From a bacterium (lineage in GTDB: Bacteria; Desulfobacterota; JAPLJL01): a stretch of DNA of 44,596 bases. The notes beneath the pieces are model-generated. The model saw only the letters and a list, made by a program, of their open reading frames with translations. It was not told where the DNA came from and searched no databases. This document shows positions 31,550-39,509 of this stretch, piece by piece. The translations under genes were made by a program, and so were the position numbers. Position 1 is the stretch's first letter. Each line of letters starts with the position of its first letter. The stretch spans positions 1-44,596 of the forward strand of contig JAQTNV010000029.1 of the NCBI GenBank assembly GCA_028713675.1, in the 5' to 3' direction.

Positions 31550-31580
31550 GCAGTAAGCGGTAGGCAGTAGGCAGTAGGCA
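31546..31580 (+). repeat. 7-bp tandem array (GTAGGCA type) overlapping the cobU stop
   Basis: GTAAGCA, GTAAGCG, GTAGGCA, GTAGGCA, GTAGGCA. The cobU TAA (31547-31549) lies within the first unit. Confidence 0.85.
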
Positions 31581-31598
31581 TGGAGGAAAAGGAAACAA

Positions 31599-32669
31599 AT
31601 GAACGAGAAAGAACTTAAGAAAGTGATAGGCCAGATCAAACCGCTGGATCCGGTATTTTTTAAAAAGGCCCAAACCCGCCTGGACGATTTAACCAAGCCC
31701 AAGGGAAGCCTGGGCAGACTGGAGGAGATCGCCGCCCGGGTGGTGGCCATCACCGAAGAATTAAGACCCCGGGCCGCCCGGAAAAGGATTTATGTTTTCG
31801 CCGGGGACCACGGGGTGGAGAAGGAGGGGGTAAGCTGTTATCCCCGGGAAGTTACCGCGCAGATGGTATTCAATTTTCTCCAGGGCGGGGCCGGGATCAA
31901 TGTCCTGGCCCGGCAGGCGGGGGCCGAGGTTTCGGTGGTGGATATGGGGGTTGATCACGACTTCCGGGGAATTTCCGGGCTGCTCGACCGCAAGATCGCC
32001 CGGGGGACGGGAAACCTGGCCCGAGGGCCGGCCATGTCCAGGAAACAGGCGGTCCAGTCGCTGGCGGTCGGCATCGAACTGGCCCGCGCCGCGCGCCGGG
32101 AAGGGGTGAATCTTCTCGGGTGCGGCGAGATGGGGATTGCCAATACCACTCCGAGTTCCGCGATCACGGCGGTCATGACCAGCGAATCACTGGAAAAAAT
32201 CACCGGCAAAGGCACCGGGATCGACCCGGAGAGATGGCGGAAGAAGGTTCAGATCATCCGCCAGGCCATCCGGAAGAATCATCCCGACCGGAAAGACCCG
32301 GTCGATGTCCTCGCCAAGGTGGGAGGTTTTGAGATCGGGGGGATAGCCGGCTTGATTCTGGGAGCGGCCTCGCTCCGGATCCCGGTGGTGATCGACGGCT
32401 TTATTTCCGGCGCCGGGGCTTTGATCGCCGCGGGGCTTTCGCCCCGGGTGGGCGAGTATCTTTTCGCTTCCCATCTATCGGTGGAACCCGGGCATCGGGC
32501 CATTTTAAAAGCCCTGCGGCAGAAGCCCCTCATGGAGCTTGATCTTCGGCTGGGGGAAGGCACCGGCGCGGCCCTGGGCATGGGACTGGTGGAAGCGGCG
32601 GTCCGGGTTCTGAATGAAATGGCGGCATTCAGCGAGGCGAAGGTCAGCAGGGAAAACAGTAACCAGTAA
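31599..32669 (+). CDS. cobT: Nicotinate-nucleotide--dimethylbenzimidazole phosphoribosyltransferase
   Basis: 356 residues. It makes alpha-ribazole phosphate (the lower-ligand nucleotide) from nicotinate mononucleotide and a base such as 5,6-dimethylbenzimidazole. Family motifs are visible: LDDLTKPKGSLGRLEEIA near the N terminus, FAGDHGVEKEGVSCYP, LLGCGEMGIANTTPSSAI, and the C-terminal LGEGTGAALGMGLVEAA with the catalytic Glu in VLNEMAAF. GGAGG and AAGGAAA precede ATG 31599. The C-terminal NSNQ and stop lie in a GTAACCA/GTAACAA heptamer array. Confidence 0.96.
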   Translation: MNEKELKKVIGQIKPLDPVFFKKAQTRLDDLTKPKGSLGRLEEIAARVVAITEELRPRAARKRIYVFAGDHGVEKEGVSCYPREVTAQMVFNFLQGGAGINVLARQAGAEVSVVDMGVDHDFRGISGLLDRKIARGTGNLARGPAMSRKQAVQSLAVGIELARAARREGVNLLGCGEMGIANTTPSSAITAVMTSESLEKITGKGTGIDPERWRKKVQIIRQAIRKNHPDRKDPVDVLAKVGGFEIGGIAGLILGAASLRIPVVIDGFISGAGALIAAGLSPRVGEYLFASHLSVEPGHRAILKALRQKPLMELDLRLGEGTGAALGMGLVEAAVRVLNEMAAFSEAKVSRENSNQ

Positions 32670-32728
32670 CAAGTAACAAGTAACCAAAAACCCGAAACTC
32701 GAAACCAGAAACTAGAAACCAAAAACCA
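32659..32728 (+). repeat. Two adjoining 7-bp arrays: GTAACAA type, then CTCGAAA type reaching the cobS start
   Basis: GTAACCA, GTAACAA, GTAACAA, GTAACCA at 32659-32686 contain the cobT stop. Then CCCGAAA, CTCGAAA, CCAGAAA, CTAGAAA, CCAAAAA at 32691-32725, followed by CCA and the GTG start of cobS. Confidence 0.85.
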
Positions 32729-33457
32729 GTGAGCAACTTTTTTCGGCAATTTTTTGAGGCGATTAACTTCCTGACGATTATTCACGTCCCGGTCAAGGAC
32801 GAGGGGGATCAGCCCGGAGGGCTTGCCCGCCTCATTCCCTGGTTCCCGGCGGTCGGGTTACTTCTAGGCTTACTGGTTTATCTCCTTTTCCGGTTGACCC
32901 AAAATTTCCTGGCGGTTCCGATCTGCGCGGTCCTGGTCCTGATGGCCTGGGAGATTATCACCGGAGGACTTCACCTTGACGGCCTGGCCGACACGGTGGA
33001 TGGGGTGGCGGCGGGCGGCGGGAAAGAAGGAATCCTGCGGGCGATGCGGGATGAGCGGCTGGGGGTTTTCGCGGTAGCCGCGATCGTGCTGGTGCTCCTG
33101 GCCAAGTGGAGCGCGATCGGTTCACTTCCCGCTCAAAGTCTGATTCTGGCCCCGATCCTGGGACGCTGGGCGATGATGGTCCTGGCCCGGATTTCTTCTC
33201 CGGCCCGGGAGGAGGGGATCGGGAAGGCTTTTGTCCCTTTTCGGAACGATCAGGGACTGGCGATTTCCACGGCCGGGGTTTTGGCCGTCGCGATTTTCCT
33301 TGAGGGTTTTTCCGCGCTGATTGCCGTGGGAGCGGTTTTTCTCCTGGCGCTCGGTGTTTCCCGGTTTTTCCAATCCCGGACCGGCGGGATAACCGGAGAT
33401 GTTTTCGGCTTTACCTGCGAGGTGGCCGAGATGCTGGCCCTGATCCTGGTGTTTTGA
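32729..33457 (+). CDS. cobS: Adenosylcobinamide-GDP ribazoletransferase (cobalamin synthase)
   Basis: 242 residues of an integral inner-membrane protein. It joins AdoCbi-GDP and alpha-ribazole (phosphate) to complete cobalamin. The metal-binding motif GGLHLDGLADTVDG is intact, and several membrane spans follow. It begins with GTG at 32729 (SNFFRQFFEAINFLTI is the usual N terminus). No Shine-Dalgarno: a heptamer array fills the upstream 40 bp. Confidence 0.95.
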   Translation: MSNFFRQFFEAINFLTIIHVPVKDEGDQPGGLARLIPWFPAVGLLLGLLVYLLFRLTQNFLAVPICAVLVLMAWEIITGGLHLDGLADTVDGVAAGGGKEGILRAMRDERLGVFAVAAIVLVLLAKWSAIGSLPAQSLILAPILGRWAMMVLARISSPAREEGIGKAFVPFRNDQGLAISTAGVLAVAIFLEGFSALIAVGAVFLLALGVSRFFQSRTGGITGDVFGFTCEVAEMLALILVF

Positions 33458-33600
33458 GGAGGGAGGGGCAAAGAAATTTGTTTAAGAAATGAAAGGGGGT
33501 GATTGAAAAGAATTGTTTTCCCGAAAAAGGACAATGATAAAGCATTTCAGGAAGTTGTTTCCAATCAATGATGTCCGGGAGATTACTTAAGAATATAAAC

Positions 33601-33658
33601 CCCAAGGTTGCCGCCTTGGGGTGTAAGGACCTCCGGACTCATTTAACCGACTGGAGGT
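33601..33658 (+). promoter_or_regulatory. Structured mRNA leader with sequestered Shine-Dalgarno before the BtuB-like receptor
   Basis: Hairpin 1 is CCCAAGG-TTGCCG-CCTTGGG (33601-33620). Hairpin 2 pairs ACCTCC (33629-33634) with GGAGGT (33653-33658), the Shine-Dalgarno of the gene starting at 33664. When hairpin 2 forms, initiation would be blocked. It does not contain a B12 box and I do not recognise it as a known riboswitch class. The rest of 33458-33600 shows no gene. Confidence 0.6.
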
Positions 33659-33663
33659 ATTCC

Positions 33664-35688
33664 ATGAGCAAAGGTCCCACTCATAATATAGCACATTATG
33701 ACCAAAACAATCATCGGGGAGTGATCCGACGAATGGTAAGAAACGGGTTGGGCAGGATTGGTTATTGGAAAATTCTCGGTTACGCCATTCTGGCGGCAAT
33801 GCTGGCGTGGGGATCAGAAGCGTGGTCCCAGGATGATGGATATTCGCTTCCCGAGGTGGTCATCACCGATTCGCGGATGGAGACGCTCGTGAAAAACACC
33901 CCGGGATTCGTCTCGGTAATACGGGGGGAAGAAATCAGAAATCATTTGGAGACGGTATCCGAGGCAATGGGATGGGCAACCGGGGCAAACCCATTATCCT
34001 ATGGAAGCTTGGGATCCAGGACCGGCAATTCTCTCCGGGGGAGCACTGATGACCAGGTTTTGGTACTTTTGGACGGGGTTCGATTGAACGATGCCCAGGG
34101 CGGAGGTTTTGATCTCGGCTCGCTAGCTTCCACCCCGGTCGAACGCATCGAGATCCTCCGAGGTGGGGCCTCGGCCCTTTATGGGACGAACGCAGTCGGA
34201 GGAGTGATCAATATCGTTACCCGGCGCCCGACGGTCAGACCGGAGAACCACGTCGATCTCTCCTGGGGGAGCGACCTTTCCCTGCGAGGTTTTAACACCT
34301 ACACTGCTTCCCTGGGGCGTTCGCAGCGAGTAAAGGATTTTAGCTATAAATTTGATTTTACCCACCAACAATCCGAGGGAAATTATAATCTCGGGCCATA
34401 CTCTTACCTGGATTCCTCGGGAAATAATATCAGTCGGATTGGGAATAACGCCTATCGATCCGAAGCCTTCTCCGCCCGATTAGGATGGGAGCGGGAAAAG
34501 AAAAAATTCGAGTTGGTCAATGATTTTTTTCAAGGAAAAAAAGAGGTGCCGTGGTCATGGCCGAACGTTCCTAGCTTGGGAGCGGAGCAGGAAAATCTTC
34601 GTAATCTCGTTTGCCTCTCCGGAAGCCAGGCGGATTTTATCGCTTTAAACTCTCTTCTCGGAGAAAAGCTATATTTCCAGATCCAACAAAAATCTTTTTT
34701 CAATAATGAAGATATTCCGAAAGACGATCCGAGTGAATATAACAACTATTCTCTGGGGGGAGAGGTCAAATGGGATTTGAATTTGGGTTCCCGACTATTG
34801 ATAACGATAGCCCCCGAGATTAAACGCGATTGGATTGCAACCAACCAATATTCGGAAAACCATCAAAGAATCACCGCGAGTCTTTTCTCCCAGGGTCGGT
34901 TCAATTTATTCTCGGAGAGATTGTTCTTGGTGCCGGCTTTTCGTTTTGATTATCACGATGATTTCGGCCGGGCGATTAGTCCCAAAGCCGGGGTGGTTTT
35001 AGCTCCGATTAAGGATTTTCGAATCAAGTTAAATTACGGCTCATCCTTCCGGGCTCCTAACTTTGATGATCTTTATTGGGAAAGTCCCGGGATGCGAGGC
35101 AATCCCGGACTGAAGCCAGAAAAAGCCCTGAATCTGGATGGGGGATTTTCTTGCCAGATCCAGAAGATTCTGCAATTAGAATTGGCGGGTTTTTATAACT
35201 GGTTTACGGATTTAATTCAATGGGCGCCGGGGGAATCCGATCGGGATCCGTGGGCTCCAGAGAATGTCGGAAAAGCTCAGATCTGGGGGGTAGAATCGGA
35301 TTTGATTTTTAAGCCATTTTCTTTTCTTTCCTTGAAAGCGAACCATACCTATCTCCAAGCCCGGGATCATAGCGGCCGCCCCGATGTGAATCAGAAAGAC
35401 CTGATTTATCGGCCTCGTAATAAAATCAGCGGAATCCTGGACGTTTCCTGGAAGTTATACCGGGCTTTTGGGGAAGCCCGATGGGTTGACCGCCGTTACA
35501 CCGACCTGGAAAATTCCGATTATTTGGATCCTTATATGGTTTTCAATCTGGGTTTGGGAATGACAATTAGGAAGAATTATGACCTCGCCGCCAAAGTTAA
35601 GAATGTGTTTGACGAAAGATACCAAGAGGAACGGGGGTATCCTCTGCCGGGAAGGGAATATGTTTTCAGCGTAAACGTTAAATTTTGA
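33664..35688 (+). CDS. btuB: TonB-dependent receptor, probably for cobalamin/corrinoids (BtuB-like)
   Basis: 674 residues from ATG 33664, which has GGAGG six bases upstream; an in-frame ATG at 33568 lies before the leader hairpins and is unlikely. A long basic N-region precedes the signal segment (ILGYAILAAMLAWGSEAWSQ). The TonB-box-like LPEVVITDSRMETLV is followed by the plug (GFVSVIRGEEIRNH, LLDGVRLNDAQGG, IEILRGGASALYGTNAVGGV) and a barrel ending VNVKF. Plug and C terminus are BtuB/CirA-like. The function is assigned from position between cobUTS and btuF-btuC-btuD. Confidence 0.85.
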   Translation: MSKGPTHNIAHYDQNNHRGVIRRMVRNGLGRIGYWKILGYAILAAMLAWGSEAWSQDDGYSLPEVVITDSRMETLVKNTPGFVSVIRGEEIRNHLETVSEAMGWATGANPLSYGSLGSRTGNSLRGSTDDQVLVLLDGVRLNDAQGGGFDLGSLASTPVERIEILRGGASALYGTNAVGGVINIVTRRPTVRPENHVDLSWGSDLSLRGFNTYTASLGRSQRVKDFSYKFDFTHQQSEGNYNLGPYSYLDSSGNNISRIGNNAYRSEAFSARLGWEREKKKFELVNDFFQGKKEVPWSWPNVPSLGAEQENLRNLVCLSGSQADFIALNSLLGEKLYFQIQQKSFFNNEDIPKDDPSEYNNYSLGGEVKWDLNLGSRLLITIAPEIKRDWIATNQYSENHQRITASLFSQGRFNLFSERLFLVPAFRFDYHDDFGRAISPKAGVVLAPIKDFRIKLNYGSSFRAPNFDDLYWESPGMRGNPGLKPEKALNLDGGFSCQIQKILQLELAGFYNWFTDLIQWAPGESDRDPWAPENVGKAQIWGVESDLIFKPFSFLSLKANHTYLQARDHSGRPDVNQKDLIYRPRNKISGILDVSWKLYRAFGEARWVDRRYTDLENSDYLDPYMVFNLGLGMTIRKNYDLAAKVKNVFDERYQEERGYPLPGREYVFSVNVKF

Positions 35689-35724
35689 AAGTAGTCTCGA
35701 ATATTTATTGCCCAGGGAGGTATC

Positions 35725-36675
35725 ATGATAAAAGAATTGAAAGAATTAGTGACCGTGGCGGTAAAACGCAATCCTGCCGAGGGATTGCTTTTTTCCGGGG
35801 GATTGGATTCCGGGATCCTGGCTTTTCTCTGTCCGGGGATCAAGGCGATCACGGTTACCTTCGATTCTTTCGGAAATGATCTGAATTATGCCCGATCCCT
35901 GGCTGGTTTTCTCGGGATCAGGCCTCATTACCGGCGGATCGAGGTGGAGGAGGCGATTGCCGCGGTTTCTCCGGTCGTCCGGGCCCTGGAGAGCTTTGAC
36001 CCCGCCATCCCCAACGACATTACCGTCTACTTTGGCCTGAAGACGGCGCGGGAGTTGGGGTTGAAAACCGTTATGACCGGGGATGGAAGCGATGAGATTT
36101 TCGCCGGTTATCAATATATGCAAAGGGTTAAGAACTTAGATGGATATTTACAAAGAATGTCCACGACCATGTCTTTCAATACGCAGAAAATCGCGGGGAT
36201 TTTCGGCATTGAAATCAAGCAACCTTTCCTGGATAGAGATTTGGTCGATTTCTGCCGGGAGCGAATTCCGGTCGAACAAAAACTGAGGAAAGAAGAGGGG
36301 AAATTTATCGGGAAGTGGATTTTGCGCAAGGCTTTTGAACCGGATCTGCCTGCCGACTTTATTTGGCAGGGAAAACGACCTTTGGAGTATGGTTCCGGAA
36401 CGACGGAGCTTCGGGAAATCATCTCCGCGCGGATTTCTCCCGAGGAATTTCAGGACAAAAGCCGGATCTACCCGGTGAAATTTATCAGCCGGGATCATTT
36501 CTATTATTACGAAAGGTATCGGAAGGAAATCGGAAATATTCCCCCGGCGGAAGACGGGCAAAAGGCCTGCCCGGCCTGCGGCGCCGGAATGAACAAAAAA
36601 TCCTTTCATTGCCGGATCTGCGGGAACAATGAACCTGGGGAAATCGTATGGAAGGAGCAATCAGACCATGTTTAA
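35725..36675 (+). CDS. Asparagine-synthase-domain PP-loop ATPase with C-terminal zinc ribbon, in B12 locus
   Basis: 316 residues. The PP-loop motif is GLLFSGGLDSGILAFL, followed by the AsnB C-domain motif TGDGSDEIFAGY and IKQPFLDRDLVDFCRE. The N-terminal glutamine amidotransferase domain of AsnB is absent, so it cannot use glutamine alone. The C terminus has CPACGAGMNKKSFHCRICG (CxxC...CxxC), a probable zinc ribbon. GGAGG precedes ATG 35725. Its stop overlaps btuF by 8 bp, so it belongs to the B12 uptake operon. It presumably adenylates a carboxyl or carbonyl group; a corrinoid amidation or amide-editing role is a hypothesis. Confidence 0.85.
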   Translation: MIKELKELVTVAVKRNPAEGLLFSGGLDSGILAFLCPGIKAITVTFDSFGNDLNYARSLAGFLGIRPHYRRIEVEEAIAAVSPVVRALESFDPAIPNDITVYFGLKTARELGLKTVMTGDGSDEIFAGYQYMQRVKNLDGYLQRMSTTMSFNTQKIAGIFGIEIKQPFLDRDLVDFCRERIPVEQKLRKEEGKFIGKWILRKAFEPDLPADFIWQGKRPLEYGSGTTELREIISARISPEEFQDKSRIYPVKFISRDHFYYYERYRKEIGNIPPAEDGQKACPACGAGMNKKSFHCRICGNNEPGEIVWKEQSDHV

Positions 36676-37540
36676 TAAAACAGGGATGGCAATTTTATTC
36701 TTGGTGATTTTGTTTCACGGTGATTATGCTTTGGCCGCGACAAATTATCCGCAGCGAATAATCTCCTTGGGTCCCGGGATTACCGAGGAACTTTATCTTC
36801 TCGGGGTCGGTGATCGGATTGTCGGGGTTACGACCTATTGCCGCCGGCCGGAGGAAGCTCAAAAAAAGGACAAGGTCGGCACGATTCTGGAGGTGAATTT
36901 GGAGCAGATCATGGTCCGGAAACCGGACTTGGTGTTGGCATTGAATCTTACTGATCCGCGGATAATCGAAAGATTGGACGGATTGGGGATCAAGGTCCAC
37001 CAGTTTCCCCTGGCCCGGAATTTTTCAGAACTCAATCAGCAATTTCTGGATCTGGGCCGATTGATCGGGAAAGCGGAAATCGCCCAGGAAATTGTGTCCC
37101 GGGCCCGGGCCGAGGTGAACCGGATCTCCTCCGGGCTAAAAGACCTGCCCCGTCCCCGGGTTTTTGTCCAGGTGGGGGCGAAGCCGCTTTTCGCGGTCAA
37201 CCGGGATTATTTCCTGAACGATTTTATCCGGCTGGCCGGAGGGATCAATACCGCCGAGGAAGCCGGGTCCGGTGGGCTGTACAGCCGGGAGCAGGTGATC
37301 AAGGACGATCCGGATGTCATCATTATCGCCGCTATGGGCCTTCCCGCCGAGGAAGAAACCCGAACCTGGGAAGGGTTCAAGAATCTTCGGGCGGTGCAGA
37401 ACGGAAGGATCTACATCGTTGATTCGGATAAGTACTGCAACCCAACGCCCTTGAGCTTCGTGGAAGCGTTACGAGAGATGATTTCACTACTCCACCCGAA
37501 TGGAGGAGCACTAGAGACAAGAGCACCCGAGCACCGTTAA
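36668..37540 (+). CDS. btuF: Cobalamin ABC transporter periplasmic binding protein
   Basis: 290 residues from ATG 36668, supported by AAGGAG about 10 bp upstream and a signal peptide starting there (AILFLVILFHGDYALAA); the in-frame ATG at 36629 only adds a non-signal tail. The BtuF/FecB-like fold shows QRIISLGPGITEELYLLG, IVGVTTYCRRPEEA and PDVIIIAAMG. It delivers cobalamin to BtuCD. A 7/8-bp-period purine-rich stretch (37505-37534) encodes the C-terminal TRAPEH. Confidence 0.9.
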   Translation: MFNKTGMAILFLVILFHGDYALAATNYPQRIISLGPGITEELYLLGVGDRIVGVTTYCRRPEEAQKKDKVGTILEVNLEQIMVRKPDLVLALNLTDPRIIERLDGLGIKVHQFPLARNFSELNQQFLDLGRLIGKAEIAQEIVSRARAEVNRISSGLKDLPRPRVFVQVGAKPLFAVNRDYFLNDFIRLAGGINTAEEAGSGGLYSREQVIKDDPDVIIIAAMGLPAEEETRTWEGFKNLRAVQNGRIYIVDSDKYCNPTPLSFVEALREMISLLHPNGGALETRAPEHR

Positions 37541-37550
37541 GGAGGAGGAA

Positions 37551-38255
37551 ATGGAGAAAAAGGGGCATCTGCAATCGATTAACAATCATTTTTTCTTTTG
37601 TTCGTGGAGCGGGGGTAAAGACTCTTGTCTGGCTTTATATCATGCCATTAAAAATGGAGGAATACCCAAGACGCTTCTTACCATGCTGAGAGATGATGGC
37701 GAGAGATCACAATCGCACGGCTTGCCAATCGATTTGCTTGAACGGCAGGCCAAAAGTTTGGGCATTTCATTGGTGGTGAAAAAATCTTCATGGAATGAGT
37801 ATGAAAAGGTTTTTCTCTCTGCCCTTCGGGAATTTAAAAAAAATGGGATTGATTCCGGGGTTTTCGGCGACATTGATTTAGAGCCTCACTTGGAATGGGT
37901 GGAACGCGTTTGCTCAATTGTCTCGATAAAACCCTATGAACCGCTTTGGAAAAAAGCCAGGCTTGATCTATTGAGTGATTTCCTTGGGCTCGGTTTTTCC
38001 GCCACCATCGTCGCGATAAAACAGGACGTGCTTGACGCTGGTTTTTTGGGAAAGGTTTTGGATGAAAACCTTATTAAGGAAATGGAAAAAATCGGGATTG
38101 ATCCTTCAGGAGAAAAAGGTGAATATCACACCGTTGTGACAGATGGACCGATTTTTTCTTTTCCTCTCCAGCTCGAATTTAAAGAGAAATATGTCCATGA
38201 TGGTTATTGTTTCTTGAATATTTCTGCCTCTGATAAAACTGACTCGATTTCTTGA
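37551..38255 (+). CDS. DUF71/COG2102-family PP-loop ATPase (diphthine-ammonia-ligase-like), B12-associated subgroup
   Basis: 234 residues. The PP-loop SWSGGKDSCLALYHAI is near the N terminus, and the family motif GEKGEYHTVVTDGP is at the C terminus. Eukaryotic and archaeal relatives amidate diphthine, but bacteria lack diphthamide; a bacterial DUF71 subgroup has been linked by gene clustering to B12 salvage, matching its place between btuF and btuC. GGAGGAGG lies before ATG 37551. Base composition is clearly AT-richer than its neighbours, with runs of A and T in third positions, suggesting separate acquisition. Confidence 0.88.
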   Translation: MEKKGHLQSINNHFFFCSWSGGKDSCLALYHAIKNGGIPKTLLTMLRDDGERSQSHGLPIDLLERQAKSLGISLVVKKSSWNEYEKVFLSALREFKKNGIDSGVFGDIDLEPHLEWVERVCSIVSIKPYEPLWKKARLDLLSDFLGLGFSATIVAIKQDVLDAGFLGKVLDENLIKEMEKIGIDPSGEKGEYHTVVTDGPIFSFPLQLEFKEKYVHDGYCFLNISASDKTDSIS

Positions 38256-38282
38256 TTTTGATAACTTCTGGCGTGGCAGAAA

Positions 38283-39296
38283 ATGGATGAGAAATACCTG
38301 ACCTGGCTCGGCTGGGTGCTTTTCCTGGGAGGAATACTTTTCGCGGCGGGCCTCCTGGCCCTGGCGATGGGGCCGGCGTCCATCCCCCTCGCCAAGATTC
38401 CGGCCCTGCTCTGGGGAAAAGAACCCGGGATCGAGGCGAGCATTCTGAGGGAGGTCCGCCTGCCGCGCCTGCTGCTGGGGTTCGCCGTCGGGGGGGCCTT
38501 GAGCGTTTCCGGGGTGATCCTGCAGGGAATGTTCCGGAACCCGCTGGTTGAACCTTATACGCTGGGAATTTCCGGGGGGGCGGCCCTGGGGGTCTGCCTG
38601 GCGATTGTGGGGAAATTGAATCGATGGCTGGGGATATTCTCCCTGCCCGCGTCCGGGTTTGCCGGGGCGGTCCTGGTGATATACCTGGTTTACTTCCTCA
38701 GCCTGAATAAGGGGATGATAAAAATCCAGGGCCTGCTTCTCACCGGGGTGATGATCAGTTTCATTTCTTCTTCACTGATCATGCTTTTCATGGCGGTTTC
38801 CCGGGTGGAGGATCTGCACGGGATTATTTTCTGGACCTTGGGATCCCTGAGTGAAACCAACTGGACGCTGGTCGGAATCGCTTTGTCGGCTTCTCTGCTG
38901 GGTCTGCTGGCTTCTTATTTTTTCTGCTTTGATCTGAACGCTTTCTCGCTGGGAGAGGAAGAGGCTCTCCACCTGGGGGTGAATATCGAGCGGGACAAGC
39001 GGATTCTTTTTCTCCTGGCCTCGGCGTTGACCGGGCTGAGCGTTTCCTTTTCCGGGATTATCGGTTTTGTCGGGCTGGTGGTGCCGCATCTGGTCCGAAT
39101 GCTGGTGGGCCCGGATCATCGCATTCTGCTGGTCGCCAGTTTTCTGCTGGGGGCGGGTTTCCTGATTCTCTGCGACACCCTGGCCCGGACCATAATCGCC
39201 CCGGTGGAATTACCCGTCGGGGTGATTACCGGAATCTTGGGCGGGGGGATATTCATTTACGCCCTGGCCAGATCCGGGTTGGTTTCGGGGAAATAA
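38283..39296 (+). CDS. btuC: Cobalamin ABC transporter permease
   Basis: 337 residues, FecCD/BtuC-type permease with about ten hydrophobic segments. Family motifs are LREVRLPRLLLGFAVGGALS, GVILQGMFRNPLVEPYTLGI, GIIGFVGLVVPHLVRMLVGP and LARTIIAPVELPVGVITGIL. It forms the membrane channel for the cobalamin importer with BtuD. The ribosome binding site is weak. A repeat-filled gap of 213 bp separates it from btuD. Confidence 0.93.
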   Translation: MDEKYLTWLGWVLFLGGILFAAGLLALAMGPASIPLAKIPALLWGKEPGIEASILREVRLPRLLLGFAVGGALSVSGVILQGMFRNPLVEPYTLGISGGAALGVCLAIVGKLNRWLGIFSLPASGFAGAVLVIYLVYFLSLNKGMIKIQGLLLTGVMISFISSSLIMLFMAVSRVEDLHGIIFWTLGSLSETNWTLVGIALSASLLGLLASYFFCFDLNAFSLGEEEALHLGVNIERDKRILFLLASALTGLSVSFSGIIGFVGLVVPHLVRMLVGPDHRILLVASFLLGAGFLILCDTLARTIIAPVELPVGVITGILGGGIFIYALARSGLVSGK

Positions 39297-39315
39297 ACGC
39301 TACCGCTGGAGAGAA

Positions 39316-39480
39316 TTGACGATTGTCCCTCGCAAGATCTCGGGATAAATAGATTGACGAATGACGAATGTGAAAACAGTTTCGAGTTTATAGTTTCTAG
39401 TTTCGAGTTTAAATAAACGAAAGAAAAAAGGTTTAAAGTATTGAACCATAAACCAGAGACCAGAGACTTGAGACCGAAGA
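39316..39480. repeat. Composite of 7-bp arrays between btuC and btuD
   Basis: TTGACGA units (39316-, 39354-39374), GTTTCGA-type units (39379-39413), a purine-rich centre with AAAGTATTGAACCA, then CCAGAGA-type units (39446-39480). Same order as 8333-8494. It ends 29 bp before btuD. Confidence 0.8.
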
Positions 39481-39509
39481 AATTTTTCATATTTACGAGA
39501 ATTTAATAA

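Noticed and set aside
33601-33658. Second cobalamin riboswitch before btuB
   Set aside because: No B12 box, no GCCACTG core, and it is far too short.
33568-33663. Upstream ATG 33568 as the start of the BtuB-like receptor
   Set aside because: It lacks a ribosome site, and the added 32 residues would be encoded by the two-hairpin leader. ATG 33664 has GGAGG at ideal spacing.
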